DNA of 64,000 nucleotides from positions 50,596-114,595 of the forward strand of contig CALIBQ010000007.1 in the NCBI GenBank assembly GCA_938049385.1, in the 5' to 3' direction. Every line of letters begins with the position of its first letter. The first letter of the stretch is position 1. Below the pieces are notes generated by a model. That model was not told the DNA's origin and ran no database searches. It saw only the letters and a program-made list of their open reading frames with translations. This document shows positions 22,446 through 31,557 of this stretch, in pieces. Both the position numbers and the translations under genes were made by a program. This DNA is from an uncultured Anaerolineae bacterium (GTDB lineage Bacteria; Chloroflexota; Anaerolineae; JACIWP01).

Positions 22446-23166
22446 AGCCCAGTGTGTTCCTCTCCAAAGGCTGTAACCGGTCCAGCGCCAGGCCGGCCAA
22501 CTGCGTCAGCGCTACCCAGGGCAGGATCAGGGCCGCACACAGGACGAAGGCCGCCCGCCGGCCGCGCCGGCGCAGGGGCCGGCAGGTCACATCGTATAGA
22601 TAGGCGCTCCAGCGCTGGGCCATCATCGCCCAGAAGCCGCCGCGCGGCCTGAGCAGGATCACTTCCAGGCCGGCCTTCTCCGCCAGATAGGCCAGGCCGT
22701 AGCGGGTATAGCGGTAATAGTCGAACGGCTCCTGGTGCAAGCCCCATTCCTGCGGCACGGTGACCAGCGCGTACCCCCCGGGCTTCAGCACGCGGGCGAT
22801 CTCTCGCATCATCTGCGCCGGCTCCGGCACATGCTCCAGCACTTGGGTGCACAGCACCGTGTCCACGACATTCGACGCGATGGGCAGATACTGCCCGTCG
22901 GCCCAGATGTCGGCCTGTTCGCCGCCGGCCGCGGACCACACGTCCCCGAATACCAGCGGATAGTCCAGCCCGACATAGCGGCGCACCTTTGGCAGGAAGA
23001 GATGGGCATGCCGGCGCTGTCCACAGCCCACATCCAGCAGAAGCCCACCGGCGAACCCGCTGGCCTCCCCCAGACTGCGCTCCAGCAGTGCCTTCTCCAA
23101 ATGCTCCGGCTCGAACCAGCTTCGCTCCCACCAGGCATTGAGCCGGCGGCGCCACCCCGCGCTCAT
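22417..23166 (-). CDS. Class I SAM-dependent methyltransferase with membrane segment
   Basis: A 249-aa methyltransferase domain: LLDVGCGQRRHAHLF (motif I, about 42-56), VLCTQVLEHVPEP and VLKPGGYALVTVPQEW. A hydrophobic stretch near residues 200-225 (AFVLCAALILPWVALTQL) suggests membrane attachment, useful for a lipid-linked substrate. It overlaps the GT4 stop upstream (4 bp) and the GT-C gene downstream. Confidence 0.8.
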   Translation of the reverse strand: MSAGWRRRLNAWWERSWFEPEHLEKALLERSLGEASGFAGGLLLDVGCGQRRHAHLFLPKVRRYVGLDYPLVFGDVWSAAGGEQADIWADGQYLPIASNVVDTVLCTQVLEHVPEPAQMMREIARVLKPGGYALVTVPQEWGLHQEPFDYYRYTRYGLAYLAEKAGLEVILLRPRGGFWAMMAQRWSAYLYDVTCRPLRRRGRRAAFVLCAALILPWVALTQLAGLALDRLQPLERNTLGYVMVARKPA

Positions 23167-24359
23167 CGGGCACCCTCCAGTACGCGCTCGTAGACGGCCT
23201 GCACCTGGGCCGCATGTGCCTCCAGGCTGAAACGCCGGCGCACATGCTCGCGGGCATGCTGGCGCACCGCATCCGCCAGCAGCGCATCATCCAGCAAACG
23301 GCCGACGGCCTGCGCCAGGGCCGGCGCGTCCCCCGGCGGCACCAGTAGCCCTGTCTTGCCATCGGTAATGATCTCGGGCACTGCGCCGGCGTTCGCTCCC
23401 ACCACCGGCACGCCGGCCGCCATGCCCTCGATGATGACCCGGCCGAAGGGTTCCGGCTTGACCGAGCAGTGCACCAGCACGTCCAGCGCTGGCAGAAGCT
23501 CGACGATGCGCTCCCAGTAGCCGGCGAAGATTACCTGATCGGCGATGCCCAGCTCCTGCGCCAGGGCCTTCAGATGCTCCGGATAGGCCGGCTCGGTGGG
23601 GTCCGCATCGCCGGCGATGACGGCGCGCAGTGCCGGTCTTTCCGGCGCCAGCGCCGCCACAGCGCGCAGGAACACCCCATGCCCTTTCCAGGCCACCAGC
23701 CGGCCGGTGATGCCGACCACCTGATGGGCCGGCGACAAACCCAATCGGGCACGCACCGCGTCCCTGTCCTCCGTCGGGACAAATTCCTCCGGGTCCAGCG
23801 CGTTGTAAATGACGACGCCGCGCTCCGCCGGCACTCCTTGGGCTACATGGGCATCCGCGATGGCGCGCGAGATGTAAATGCAGGCATGCACCCGGCGCGT
23901 CAGCCAGCGGTCGAAACCGGTCAGCCGCTCAAAGGCCCGCACATGGCTGATATACGGCACGCCGGCCAGCGCCGCCGCCAATATCGCCTCCCGGTTGCTG
24001 ATCAGCACATCGTTGCCGTGCACCAGGTCAATGTCCTCCTGGCGGATGACCCGCAGGAGACGCAGTGTGCCAGGTCCGATCTGCCGCAGGATGGCCAGAT
24101 ACTCCGCCAAGGGGTTGACGTGCCGGCGCAGGGCTGGTGCGGCCAGCCGCCCCGCGCTCGGTGCCGGCGCGGACGCGCTCCCGAGAACCAACACCCGGGC
24201 GCCGGCTTCCTCAAAGCGCCGCACGAACGGGTTGGGGCGGTAGAACAGCACGACCGGCTCGTACCGCTCTCGGTCCAGGCCCCGCACGAGCTGGTACAAG
24301 CTCACGATGGAGCCGCCGAAGGCATGGGCCATTTCCACGTACAGGACGCGCCGGCGCAT
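23163..24359 (-). CDS. GT4 family glycosyltransferase
   Basis: A 398-aa GT-B enzyme. Seen: HAFGGSIVSLYQLVRGL near the N-terminus, VHGNDVLISNREA, VIYNALDPEEF hinge and KPEPFGRVIIEGMAAG (E-x7-E). Start at the ATG at 24359; 15 bases separate it from the co-polymerase stop. It probably extends the lipid-linked repeat unit at the cytoplasmic face. Confidence 0.85.
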   Translation of the reverse strand: MRRRVLYVEMAHAFGGSIVSLYQLVRGLDRERYEPVVLFYRPNPFVRRFEEAGARVLVLGSASAPAPSAGRLAAPALRRHVNPLAEYLAILRQIGPGTLRLLRVIRQEDIDLVHGNDVLISNREAILAAALAGVPYISHVRAFERLTGFDRWLTRRVHACIYISRAIADAHVAQGVPAERGVVIYNALDPEEFVPTEDRDAVRARLGLSPAHQVVGITGRLVAWKGHGVFLRAVAALAPERPALRAVIAGDADPTEPAYPEHLKALAQELGIADQVIFAGYWERIVELLPALDVLVHCSVKPEPFGRVIIEGMAAGVPVVGANAGAVPEIITDGKTGLLVPPGDAPALAQAVGRLLDDALLADAVRQHAREHVRRRFSLEAHAAQVQAVYERVLEGAR

Positions 24360-24374
24360 GGATCCTCCCGCGCC

Positions 24375-25559
24375 TCAGCGGACGACCGTTCGCCCACGCC
24401 GGCGCACTGCGCCGCCCAGTCCCTCGATAAATTCGATAATGAAGGCCAGGATGACGCCCACCATCAGGCTGGTGACGCCGCCCACGGCCGCCAGCCGCGG
24501 CAGGTTGGACTGCGCCGGCGCGTCCGGCGTGCGCGCCGGCTCCGTGATCTGGATATAGCCCACCTGCAGTGCCGCCGCCTCCTTCAACCTGGCCTCGTTC
24601 TCCTTAGCCAGCAGGAAGTTATAATCCTGCTCTGCCAGGGCCACGTCGCGGTTCAACTGGTCATAGCGCTCGCGCAGGCCGATGAGCGCCAGGAGTTCCG
24701 ACTCCTTCTGGGCGACCTGCTGGTCAAGCTCAGAGCGGGCCGCCCGATGGCCGGCGGCCGCCGCTTCCTGATCCGCCGCCAACTGCAGGAAGCGGCGGAT
24801 CGTCTCCTGGTAATACGCCCGCGAGGCGGCAGTCTCCGAAAGCTTATCCAGCTCTGCTTGCGCTTTCTGCGCCTCGGCCTGATATGCCTGTGCCGCGGCC
24901 AGGGCCTTCTGTTCATTCACGGCCTCTGCATCGCGCTGGGCCTCCAGCGCTCGGATAAGGTCCTGATAGGCGTTCAGCTCCCGCTCCAGGGAATCCAGGT
25001 TGTTCTGAAGCTTGAACTTCAGCAGGGCATCCTTGGCCTGGGATAGGCGGTCGCCGGCCTCCTGCAGTTGGGCGGTCAGGAACTCGCGCGCTACGCGCGC
25101 CGGCAAAGCTCGATATTCGCGATAATATTGGATAGCCTTATCCACGTGGGTGGTTACCAACGACTCCGCCCCCTGGGGCGTGTCCGCCTGTGCCGTCACA
25201 TAGATGGCGGCCCCCTCGCGCACAATACTGATGCGGTTGAGCACATCCAGCGCGCTGGCGCTCAGGTTCAGCTCGGCGATGGTGCGCCAGGCCACCAGGC
25301 CGTTCTTCAGCACGCTGACGAACTCATTTTGCACCGTGGCAATTTCATCTGTGGTCGTGGTGGTGCGCACATTCCCGAACAGACTGACCTGCTCCGGCTC
25401 CGAACCCACCACCTGTAGCTTGACGGTGGCGCGGTACACCGGCGGTGAGGTCAGACCAGTCACCAGGATGACCGCCATAGTGGCGATGAACAGCAGGGCA
25501 ATCAGCCACAGGCGTTTGCGGATGACCTGCCAGTAGGTCAGGAATTCCGTGATGTCCAT
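24375..25559 (-). CDS. Wzz/GumC-type polysaccharide co-polymerase
   Basis: 394 aa with the chain-length-determinant layout: cytoplasmic N-terminus, first membrane helix about 17-37, a long periplasmic part with coiled coil about 150-340 rich in A/E/Q/L, and a second membrane helix about 355-380. Only a short basic tail (GGAVRRRGRTVVR) follows, so there is no fused tyrosine kinase. It would set polymer length together with the Wzy-type protein at 19715-21154. Confidence 0.85.
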   Translation of the reverse strand: MDITEFLTYWQVIRKRLWLIALLFIATMAVILVTGLTSPPVYRATVKLQVVGSEPEQVSLFGNVRTTTTTDEIATVQNEFVSVLKNGLVAWRTIAELNLSASALDVLNRISIVREGAAIYVTAQADTPQGAESLVTTHVDKAIQYYREYRALPARVAREFLTAQLQEAGDRLSQAKDALLKFKLQNNLDSLERELNAYQDLIRALEAQRDAEAVNEQKALAAAQAYQAEAQKAQAELDKLSETAASRAYYQETIRRFLQLAADQEAAAAGHRAARSELDQQVAQKESELLALIGLRERYDQLNRDVALAEQDYNFLLAKENEARLKEAAALQVGYIQITEPARTPDAPAQSNLPRLAAVGGVTSLMVGVILAFIIEFIEGLGGAVRRRGRTVVR

Positions 25560-25582
25560 GCGTGTCTCCTCTCATCCCTTCA

Positions 25583-26770
25583 CTATGCGCGCCGGCGCTT
25601 CTCCTCCAGCACGCCGGCGATGATGTCCGAGATCATCTCCGCACGCCGGCGCCAGGTATTTTCTTGCGCCACCTGGCGCTGGCGCCGGCGGATATCCTCT
25701 GGGTGGCCTGCCAATGCCTGTGCCACCACCGGCAGTGCTTCGCCCGGGCTCCCGACGATATAGACCAGCTCCGCGAACTGGCGGGCCGCCGGCACATCGC
25801 TGGCGACCACCGGCTTCTCGCAGGCCATGTACTCGTACAGCTTCAGCGAGCTGATGTTGCGCGTCCATTCGTTCTGCTTGTACGGGAGCAGGCAGACATC
25901 CAGCGCCTTGATATAGTACGGCACCTGCTCCGCCGGCTTCTGTCCGAGAAAATGCACGTTGGGCATGGCGCGCAGCGCGCGCAGTTCCTCATCCTCCGAC
26001 GGGATGCTCACCGGCCCGACGATGACTATGGATGCCGTCGGATAGGCGCCGGCGATGGCGCTGAAATAGCGCAGGTCCAGCTTGGCGTTGACCGCACCCA
26101 CGTATCCGATGCGTGGCCGGGGCAGGCCGGCCGCATCGGCCGGCTCCGGCTCGTCCCGCCGCATGGCCCCTGCAAATGCCTCGTAATTGACGGCGTTCGG
26201 CACCAGATAGGTATGGCGGTTGAAGGCGCGCTTGCGCTCGTACAGCGCCGGCGCCGTGGTGATAACCACATCGGCGCGCCGCAGTAGCTCCTCTTCGCGC
26301 CGGCGCACTGCCTCGCAGTCCGCCACCCCCTCATAGGCCGAATACTCGTCCACCACATGGTACAGCACCAGCTTTTCCCCCCACTGCCCGATGAGGTCGG
26401 ACATTTCCGGCCGGCACAGCCACAGGATGGGCTGAGACATGCCCAGCCGGCGCATCTGCCGGCGCAGGGAATGCCGGCGCAGGCCGGCGGTCAGCTCCCG
26501 CAGGGGGAAGCGTCCGCTGATGGGCGCATAGGGCAGGTTGTAATAGACGTACAAATTGGGGCGCACCTGCGTCACCCGCTCCCGCCAGATGTCGCGCCAG
26601 GGGAAGCGGCCGGCCAGCAGTGCCTGCAGGGTCTCCCGCAAATAAGTGCGCGGCTCCACGTACAGCACCCGGTTCCTCTCCGCGAAAACCGTCAGCAGGT
26701 GATGCCGGTTGCGCCAGATAGCGCTCCAGGGGTCCGGCGCGAAGCAGAGGATGCTTTCACCCTCCAGCAC
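25583..26770 (-). CDS. GT4-like glycosyltransferase, GTG start
   Basis: A 395-aa GT-B enzyme that begins LEGESILCFAPDPW after a GTG at 26770; GGAGG lies about eight bases upstream, and the earlier ATG of the same frame would add 78 Arg/Trp-rich nonsense residues from inside the neighbouring gene. Seen: HVVDEYSAYEG, VPNAVNYEAF, IGYVGAVNAKLD, and NISSLKLYEYMACE in place of the usual E-x7-E (the first glutamate is absent). This resembles GT4 enzymes sometimes annotated as UDP-galactopyranose/TuaH-like transferases. It overlaps the next gene by 14 bp. Confidence 0.8.
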   Translation of the reverse strand: MLEGESILCFAPDPWSAIWRNRHHLLTVFAERNRVLYVEPRTYLRETLQALLAGRFPWRDIWRERVTQVRPNLYVYYNLPYAPISGRFPLRELTAGLRRHSLRRQMRRLGMSQPILWLCRPEMSDLIGQWGEKLVLYHVVDEYSAYEGVADCEAVRRREEELLRRADVVITTAPALYERKRAFNRHTYLVPNAVNYEAFAGAMRRDEPEPADAAGLPRPRIGYVGAVNAKLDLRYFSAIAGAYPTASIVIVGPVSIPSEDEELRALRAMPNVHFLGQKPAEQVPYYIKALDVCLLPYKQNEWTRNISSLKLYEYMACEKPVVASDVPAARQFAELVYIVGSPGEALPVVAQALAGHPEDIRRRQRQVAQENTWRRRAEMISDIIAGVLEEKRRRA

Positions 26771-27854
26771 GGCGCGCCTCCTCGCCGCCGGCGATCTGGC
26801 GGTACATTTCCGCATGCAAAGCGCCCACGCGCTCCCAGGAGATGGTCTCCAGATAGGCGGAAATGGCCCGGCCGGCCTGCTCCATGTCCAGGGCACGCGC
26901 TTCTTCCAGCGCCCGGCGCAGTGCTTGGACGCCCGCCGGCTCGTAGCAGATGCCGGCCGCTGACCGCACCAGCGCCGGGAAGGGGCCGATGGCCGGCACC
27001 ACAATCGGCTTGCGGAAAGAGAGCGCCAGCACCGCGGCGCCAGAAGTGGTCACCCGCCGGTAGGGCAGGACGCATACATCTGCCGCGTGCATGAAATACT
27101 GCACCCGCTCGTCCGGGATATGCTCCAGGAACAGCCGGATGCGTGCATCCCCCCGTGCGGATGCCTGCAGGGACGCCGCATAGGCCGGCGCGTGGGCATG
27201 GCCGGCGATGATCAGACGCGCCGACCCATCTTCCAGGGCGCGGAACGCCTCGATCAGCTCCTCCGCCCCCTTATAGGGCCGCAGACCGCCCAGCATCAGA
27301 TAGACGAATGCCTCTTGCGGCAGGTCCAACTGCCGGCGGGCCTCCTGCCGGCTCACGCTGTCCGGGTAACAGCCCACATAGCTCCCGTGCGGGATGATAT
27401 GGATGCGTTCCGGCCGGCGCACCCGCCGGCGCAGGGCCTCCGCTGTGACCTCATCATGCACGTGCAGAGCATCCGCCCAGGCGAACAAGGCGGCATTAGC
27501 CAGGGCGTTGAACAGCGCATCCTGCCCTTCATGCTGGTTCAGGTTATGCACGGTATAGGCCAGGCGCAGGCCAGCGCGGCGAGCCAGAAGCAGGCCGGCC
27601 GTGAACGAAGCGAACCGCCGCCAGCGGGAACGGGCACGGGCGCCGGCATACTGCAGTTCCGGCCAGTGAATGTGCAGGACATCGGCCTGCCGGCCCCTGC
27701 GCCGCACCCAATCCAGGGTCAGCCGGCGTTCGCAGGCCACCTGGATATCGGGCGCCGCGGCGCGCACCCCGCCGGCGAACAGTTCGACATATGGGTTCAA
27801 CTGCACCGTAGAGAACAGCACCACCCGCAGGGGTTGGCCGGCGGTTGCGCTCAT
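26757..27854 (-). CDS. GT4-like glycosyltransferase lacking the E-x7-E signature
   Basis: 365 aa, GT-B fold: VHIHW-like LHIHWPELQYA, YTVHNLNQHEG, IPHGSYVGCY and VYLMLGGLRPYKGAEELI. Where most GT4 enzymes have E-x7-E it has VTTSGAAVLALSFRKPI, a variant seen in a distinct subgroup. The start is the ATG at 27854, which overlaps the flippase stop by 4 bp; the longer open frame (to 28388) is a shadow of the flippase gene. Confidence 0.8.
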   Translation of the reverse strand: MSATAGQPLRVVLFSTVQLNPYVELFAGGVRAAAPDIQVACERRLTLDWVRRRGRQADVLHIHWPELQYAGARARSRWRRFASFTAGLLLARRAGLRLAYTVHNLNQHEGQDALFNALANAALFAWADALHVHDEVTAEALRRRVRRPERIHIIPHGSYVGCYPDSVSRQEARRQLDLPQEAFVYLMLGGLRPYKGAEELIEAFRALEDGSARLIIAGHAHAPAYAASLQASARGDARIRLFLEHIPDERVQYFMHAADVCVLPYRRVTTSGAAVLALSFRKPIVVPAIGPFPALVRSAAGICYEPAGVQALRRALEEARALDMEQAGRAISAYLETISWERVGALHAEMYRQIAGGEEARRAGG

Positions 27855-29338
27855 TTCGGCACCTGCTTCCCGTTGGCGAACTGTAGGCCGCTGCGCGCCC
27901 GCACCCATTCCAGGCTGTGTCGCACCTCGCGCCGCAGTTCCCGGTCCACCAGCCACATGCCGCCGGCATACAAGCATACCATGATGATCAGGGCCGTCAG
28001 GAACGCCAGACGGGCATGCGGCGTAGCACGGAATTGGAGCTGGGCCAGGCGCGCCGCCAGCGCCGACAGCACGGAGACGCTGAAAATGGGACCCAGACAG
28101 CGCACGTAATCCATCGCGGTGGCCGCAATCAGGCGGTTCACCAGCGCGGCGGAGATGACAAAATCCACCACAGAGACCGCCGCCGAAAGGACACTGACCC
28201 CCACGATGCCGTAATATTTCGTGGCCGGGTACAGGAAGAGGAGCATGGTGATGAGCCGCCACAGAGCGATGTAGGTCAGCCACTTGGGCCGGCCGCCGGC
28301 TTTGAACACATTGCCCATGTTGGCCGCGATCGAGCGGATCAACCCGTAAATCCCCAGCCACTGCAGGGGCACAATGGCGGCCGCCCACTTCGGCCCATAG
28401 ACCACATTCACGAAATCGGCGGCAAAAACCACCGTCGCCACCCCAATGGGCACCGAGAGCAGGGAGACATAGCGCATAGCGGCGAAATAGACCCGCTTCA
28501 TACGCTCCAGGTCATCCTGAATCTTGGCCAGCGCGGGGAACATGACCTGCCCCACGATGCGGGTGATCTGGGTCGCCGGCAGGTTGGACAGGTTGTACGC
28601 CAGGCCGTAGGCGCCCAGCGCCGCGGCGTCCAGGATGCGCCCCACGAACATGTCATCCACATTGGTGATGGCAAAGATCAGGAGCTGGCTCCCGATAATG
28701 TGCTTGCCGTAATCCAGCATCTCGCGGGCCAGGTCCCAGTGAAACGTCCAGTGCGGCCGCCAATCAGTGACAACATATGCCAAGGCGGAGGTGGCGGCGG
28801 CACTGGCCAGCCGACCGGCGACCAGGCTCCACACCCCCAGCCCGCTCAACGCACAGGGCACCGCCACCAGGCCGTTCACCACGCTGGGCACCACCATGGG
28901 GATGGCTCGCTTGCGGAAGTCCAGCTCTTTGGCCAGCAGGGTCAGCGGCACCTGCCCGAAGGAAGAAATGAGCATGGTTAGGCTCAGCGCACGCAGGATG
29001 GGGATAACGCGCGGTTCCTTGAAGAACCAGGCGATGTACGGGGCGCTGATGACGCCGGCCAATGTCGTCAGGACGCCGCCCACGACGACGATGGAAAAGG
29101 CAGTAGCAGAGGCCTCGGGGATGCGGTCCTTCCGGTAAATCAGGGCGGAGGTGAAACCGAACTCGGCGAACAGCGCCAGCGAGTCCAGCGCCAGGGTAGC
29201 GACAGCCACGACGCCGAAATCGGCCGGCACCAGGATGCGCGCCAGCACGATCTGGACAACGAAAGCGATAAGCTTGTTGCCAGCCTGCGAAAGGGCCACC
29301 CAGAAAATACTGTGCAGGACATCACGGCGCAGACTCAC
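27851..29338 (-). CDS. Wzx/WzxC-type lipopolysaccharide flippase
   Basis: 495 aa, about 12-14 membrane helices, MOP-superfamily flippase. The N-terminus FWVALSQAGNKLIAFVVQIV and ARILVPADFGVVA are typical of WzxC/TuaB-like transporters. It would flip the undecaprenyl-linked repeat unit across the membrane before polymerisation. Overlaps the flanking genes by 4 bp at both ends, so it is firmly inside the operon. Confidence 0.9.
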   Translation of the reverse strand: MSLRRDVLHSIFWVALSQAGNKLIAFVVQIVLARILVPADFGVVAVATLALDSLALFAEFGFTSALIYRKDRIPEASATAFSIVVVGGVLTTLAGVISAPYIAWFFKEPRVIPILRALSLTMLISSFGQVPLTLLAKELDFRKRAIPMVVPSVVNGLVAVPCALSGLGVWSLVAGRLASAAATSALAYVVTDWRPHWTFHWDLAREMLDYGKHIIGSQLLIFAITNVDDMFVGRILDAAALGAYGLAYNLSNLPATQITRIVGQVMFPALAKIQDDLERMKRVYFAAMRYVSLLSVPIGVATVVFAADFVNVVYGPKWAAAIVPLQWLGIYGLIRSIAANMGNVFKAGGRPKWLTYIALWRLITMLLFLYPATKYYGIVGVSVLSAAVSVVDFVISAALVNRLIAATAMDYVRCLGPIFSVSVLSALAARLAQLQFRATPHARLAFLTALIIMVCLYAGGMWLVDRELRREVRHSLEWVRARSGLQFANGKQVPK

Positions 29339-30042
29339 GCCGGCGTTGCTCCTTTCCGCCCCACCAGGATAAAATCACGCGCGAACAGCCCGGGATAATG
29401 GCGCGCCAGCCAGGTATACAGCCTATCGAACGGCGGCCGACGCAGCCAGCGCGGGTAAAACCCCGGCACCCACAGGCTGGCACTGCCGTCCAGCCGCTCC
29501 ACCGATACACCGCGCGCTTGGCACAGCTTGCGGGTCTCGTGGACGGTGAAAAAGCGCAGATGAGAAGGGTCGGTGGGCGAGTTGCGCATGTAGGGGAAGC
29601 GGCCGGCCAACAGCCACAGCCGACAACGCCAGTGGGCGATATTGGGCAGGCACAGGACCAGCCGGCCGCCCGGCCGTAAGACGCGCACACATTCGTCCAG
29701 ATGCTTCTCGTGGAAAAAGCGGTGCTCGATGGCGGAGTTAGAAACCACCGTGTCAAAGGTGTTATCCGGGTAGGGAAGCCGGCCATCCGCCGCATCCAGG
29801 TCCACATGCTGGACTGGCACGCCTTTTTCCCGGGCGCGCTCGACCGCCTCCCGCGACATCTCGGTCGCTTCCACCACCGCACCCTTGTCCATCATCATGC
29901 GGGCCAGCACGCCCGGCCCACAGTCCACCTCCAGCACCCGCTCCCCGGGCTGGACATACGCCAGCAGGAGCTGAAGGCGGTTCAGATCGCAGAGATCTCC
30001 CACATTCCGCCAATATGTATCATAATACACAGAAAGGTCCAT
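29335..30042 (-). CDS. Class I SAM-dependent methyltransferase
   Basis: A 235-aa methyltransferase: VLEVDCGPGVLARMMMD (motif I, about 34-50), FDTVVSNSAIEHRFFHEKHL and VLRPGGRLVLCLPN. The Asp-Cys in motif I is slightly unusual (GCG is the norm). Its start MDLSVYYDTYW lies 61 bp inside the 3' end of the radical SAM gene, a longer overlap than elsewhere in the operon. Probably methylates a sugar or lipid-linked intermediate. Confidence 0.8.
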   Translation of the reverse strand: MDLSVYYDTYWRNVGDLCDLNRLQLLLAYVQPGERVLEVDCGPGVLARMMMDKGAVVEATEMSREAVERAREKGVPVQHVDLDAADGRLPYPDNTFDTVVSNSAIEHRFFHEKHLDECVRVLRPGGRLVLCLPNIAHWRCRLWLLAGRFPYMRNSPTDPSHLRFFTVHETRKLCQARGVSVERLDGSASLWVPGFYPRWLRRPPFDRLYTWLARHYPGLFARDFILVGRKGATPA

Positions 30043-31496
30043 AGCTTCGGCAAAATCCCCTTGAGTTGTCCCCTTATTTTACCCCTTTTGCGGCCGCGGA
30101 CGAAATCCAGCACCCCCTGCAGTCGCTCCTCGTCTCCGCCCAACATAGCCAGGGCGACGCGCCGCAGACGGTAGCGCCAGGGGTGCCGCCGGCGCAGATG
30201 CAGTTCCGCCTTCAGCCGCTCAAAACGCCGGTACTTCTCGGCCAACTGCGCCGGCGTCAGCGTCGGCAGTTCCAGCACGCTCTCTGGGCTGTAATACCCC
30301 CACAGCGTGCGTTCCCCCTTCAGCAGACCCTCCCGCACCACGCGGTCGTACAGCTCCGTCATGGGATAGGGATAAAAGACCGAGAACTGCAGGTCATCGG
30401 GCGCCAGCTCGCGGTTGAGGGCGATGGTCTCCTCGATCATCTCCGGGGTTTCCCCTGGCAGTCCCAGCATATTGCAGGTGTAGACCTTCAGGCCGTAGCG
30501 GCGCAGGAGCCGGAACGCCCGGCGGATTTCCTCGTTGGTCATGCCCCGCTTGAGAACTTCGCGCCGCATGTGTTCGTTGCCTGATTCTAAGCCGATGCGC
30601 ACGCCGGCACAGCCGGCTCGCGCCAGCGCCCGCACCAGCTCCTCATCATCCAGGATGCGCTCCACTCGCGTGTTGATCCAGAAGGGGAAGCGGAAGCGCG
30701 CCGCATACGCCTCGCAGAAGGCCAGCGTCCACTTGCGGTCCAGCGTAAAGGTGTCGTCCTGAAAGTTCAGCACACGCACCGGATAGCGCTCCGCCAGCGC
30801 CTCGGTCTCCGCCAGGATGTTCTCCACGCTCCGGTAGCGCACGTAGCGCCCCAGGCCGCGATAGCGCTCCTGCAAGCCCGGGTTACAGCAGTAAGAACAG
30901 CGGTAGGGACAGCCCCTGCCGGCCATCATGTCCACCCAGCCGGCGTTGGCCGCCAGGATGGCGTCAAAGTCAAATATCTCCCGGTCCGCGAAGGGCAGTT
31001 CGTCGAGCGACTGAATGAGCGGACGCAGGGGATTGCGCCGCCAGCCGTCCGGCCGGCGCACCCACAAGTTCTCGATGCCGCTGACATCCTTCCCCTGCTC
31101 CAGACGCTCGACCAGCTCCAGCAGAGGCAGTTCCCCTTCGCCGACGCAGAGGGCGTCCAGCGCCGGCGAGCGCGCTACCATCTCCGGCGCCAGGGTAGGA
31201 TGGGTGCCGCCGGCGATAAGAAAGACCTCCGGCATTGCCTCCTTCAGCCACGCCGCGCACTGCTCCACCGCCGGGTACTGGTGCGTGGTGGCGGAAAAGG
31301 CCACCACCGCCGGCGCCTGTGCCCGCACCTGGGCCAGGAAGGCCTCGCGCTCTGGCTCCTGCATCAGGTACAGCAGGCTGGCTGTATGGCCGGCGCGCTT
31401 CAGCACCGCCGCAATATAGCCGATGCCGTGATAGTATTTGCGGGCGCCGTAATGCTCGACGCCGCCGATATCCGGGTACACGAACAGGACTCGCAT
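29982..31496 (-). CDS. B12-binding-domain radical SAM protein
   Basis: 504 aa. Residues 1-130: cobalamin-binding-type Rossmann domain (VVAFSATTHQYP, IAGGTHPTLAPE, CVGEGELPLLELVE). Residues about 190-400: radical SAM barrel with GCPYRCSYCC supplying the CxxxCxxC [4Fe-4S] cluster ligands (about 197-204), then GIRIGLESGN-like GVRIGLESGNEHMRREVL. BchE-like enzymes of this class do C-methylations or rearrangements; the substrate here is unknown. Placement in a polysaccharide operon suggests modification of a lipid carrier or sugar. Start supported by AGGAGAG. Confidence 0.85.
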   Translation of the reverse strand: MRVLFVYPDIGGVEHYGARKYYHGIGYIAAVLKRAGHTASLLYLMQEPEREAFLAQVRAQAPAVVAFSATTHQYPAVEQCAAWLKEAMPEVFLIAGGTHPTLAPEMVARSPALDALCVGEGELPLLELVERLEQGKDVSGIENLWVRRPDGWRRNPLRPLIQSLDELPFADREIFDFDAILAANAGWVDMMAGRGCPYRCSYCCNPGLQERYRGLGRYVRYRSVENILAETEALAERYPVRVLNFQDDTFTLDRKWTLAFCEAYAARFRFPFWINTRVERILDDEELVRALARAGCAGVRIGLESGNEHMRREVLKRGMTNEEIRRAFRLLRRYGLKVYTCNMLGLPGETPEMIEETIALNRELAPDDLQFSVFYPYPMTELYDRVVREGLLKGERTLWGYYSPESVLELPTLTPAQLAEKYRRFERLKAELHLRRRHPWRYRLRRVALAMLGGDEERLQGVLDFVRGRKRGKIRGQLKGILPKLWTFLCIMIHIGGMWEISAI

Positions 31497-31557
31497 GTCT
31501 GCATCTCTCCTCTTACGGTCTGGTCGGTAATGGGCCGGCCATCATACTCCCCACGTC

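Noticed and set aside
24375..25559. BY-kinase-type Wzc
   Set aside because: After the second membrane helix only a short basic tail remains; no Walker motifs are present.
26757..28388. 543-aa version of the GT4-like gene and 884/841-aa versions of two GT-C genes
   Set aside because: Their extra N-termini are Gly/Arg/Pro-rich shadows of the neighbouring gene; internal starts at 27854, 40748 and 58068 match the 4-bp-overlap pattern or sit next to the upstream stop.
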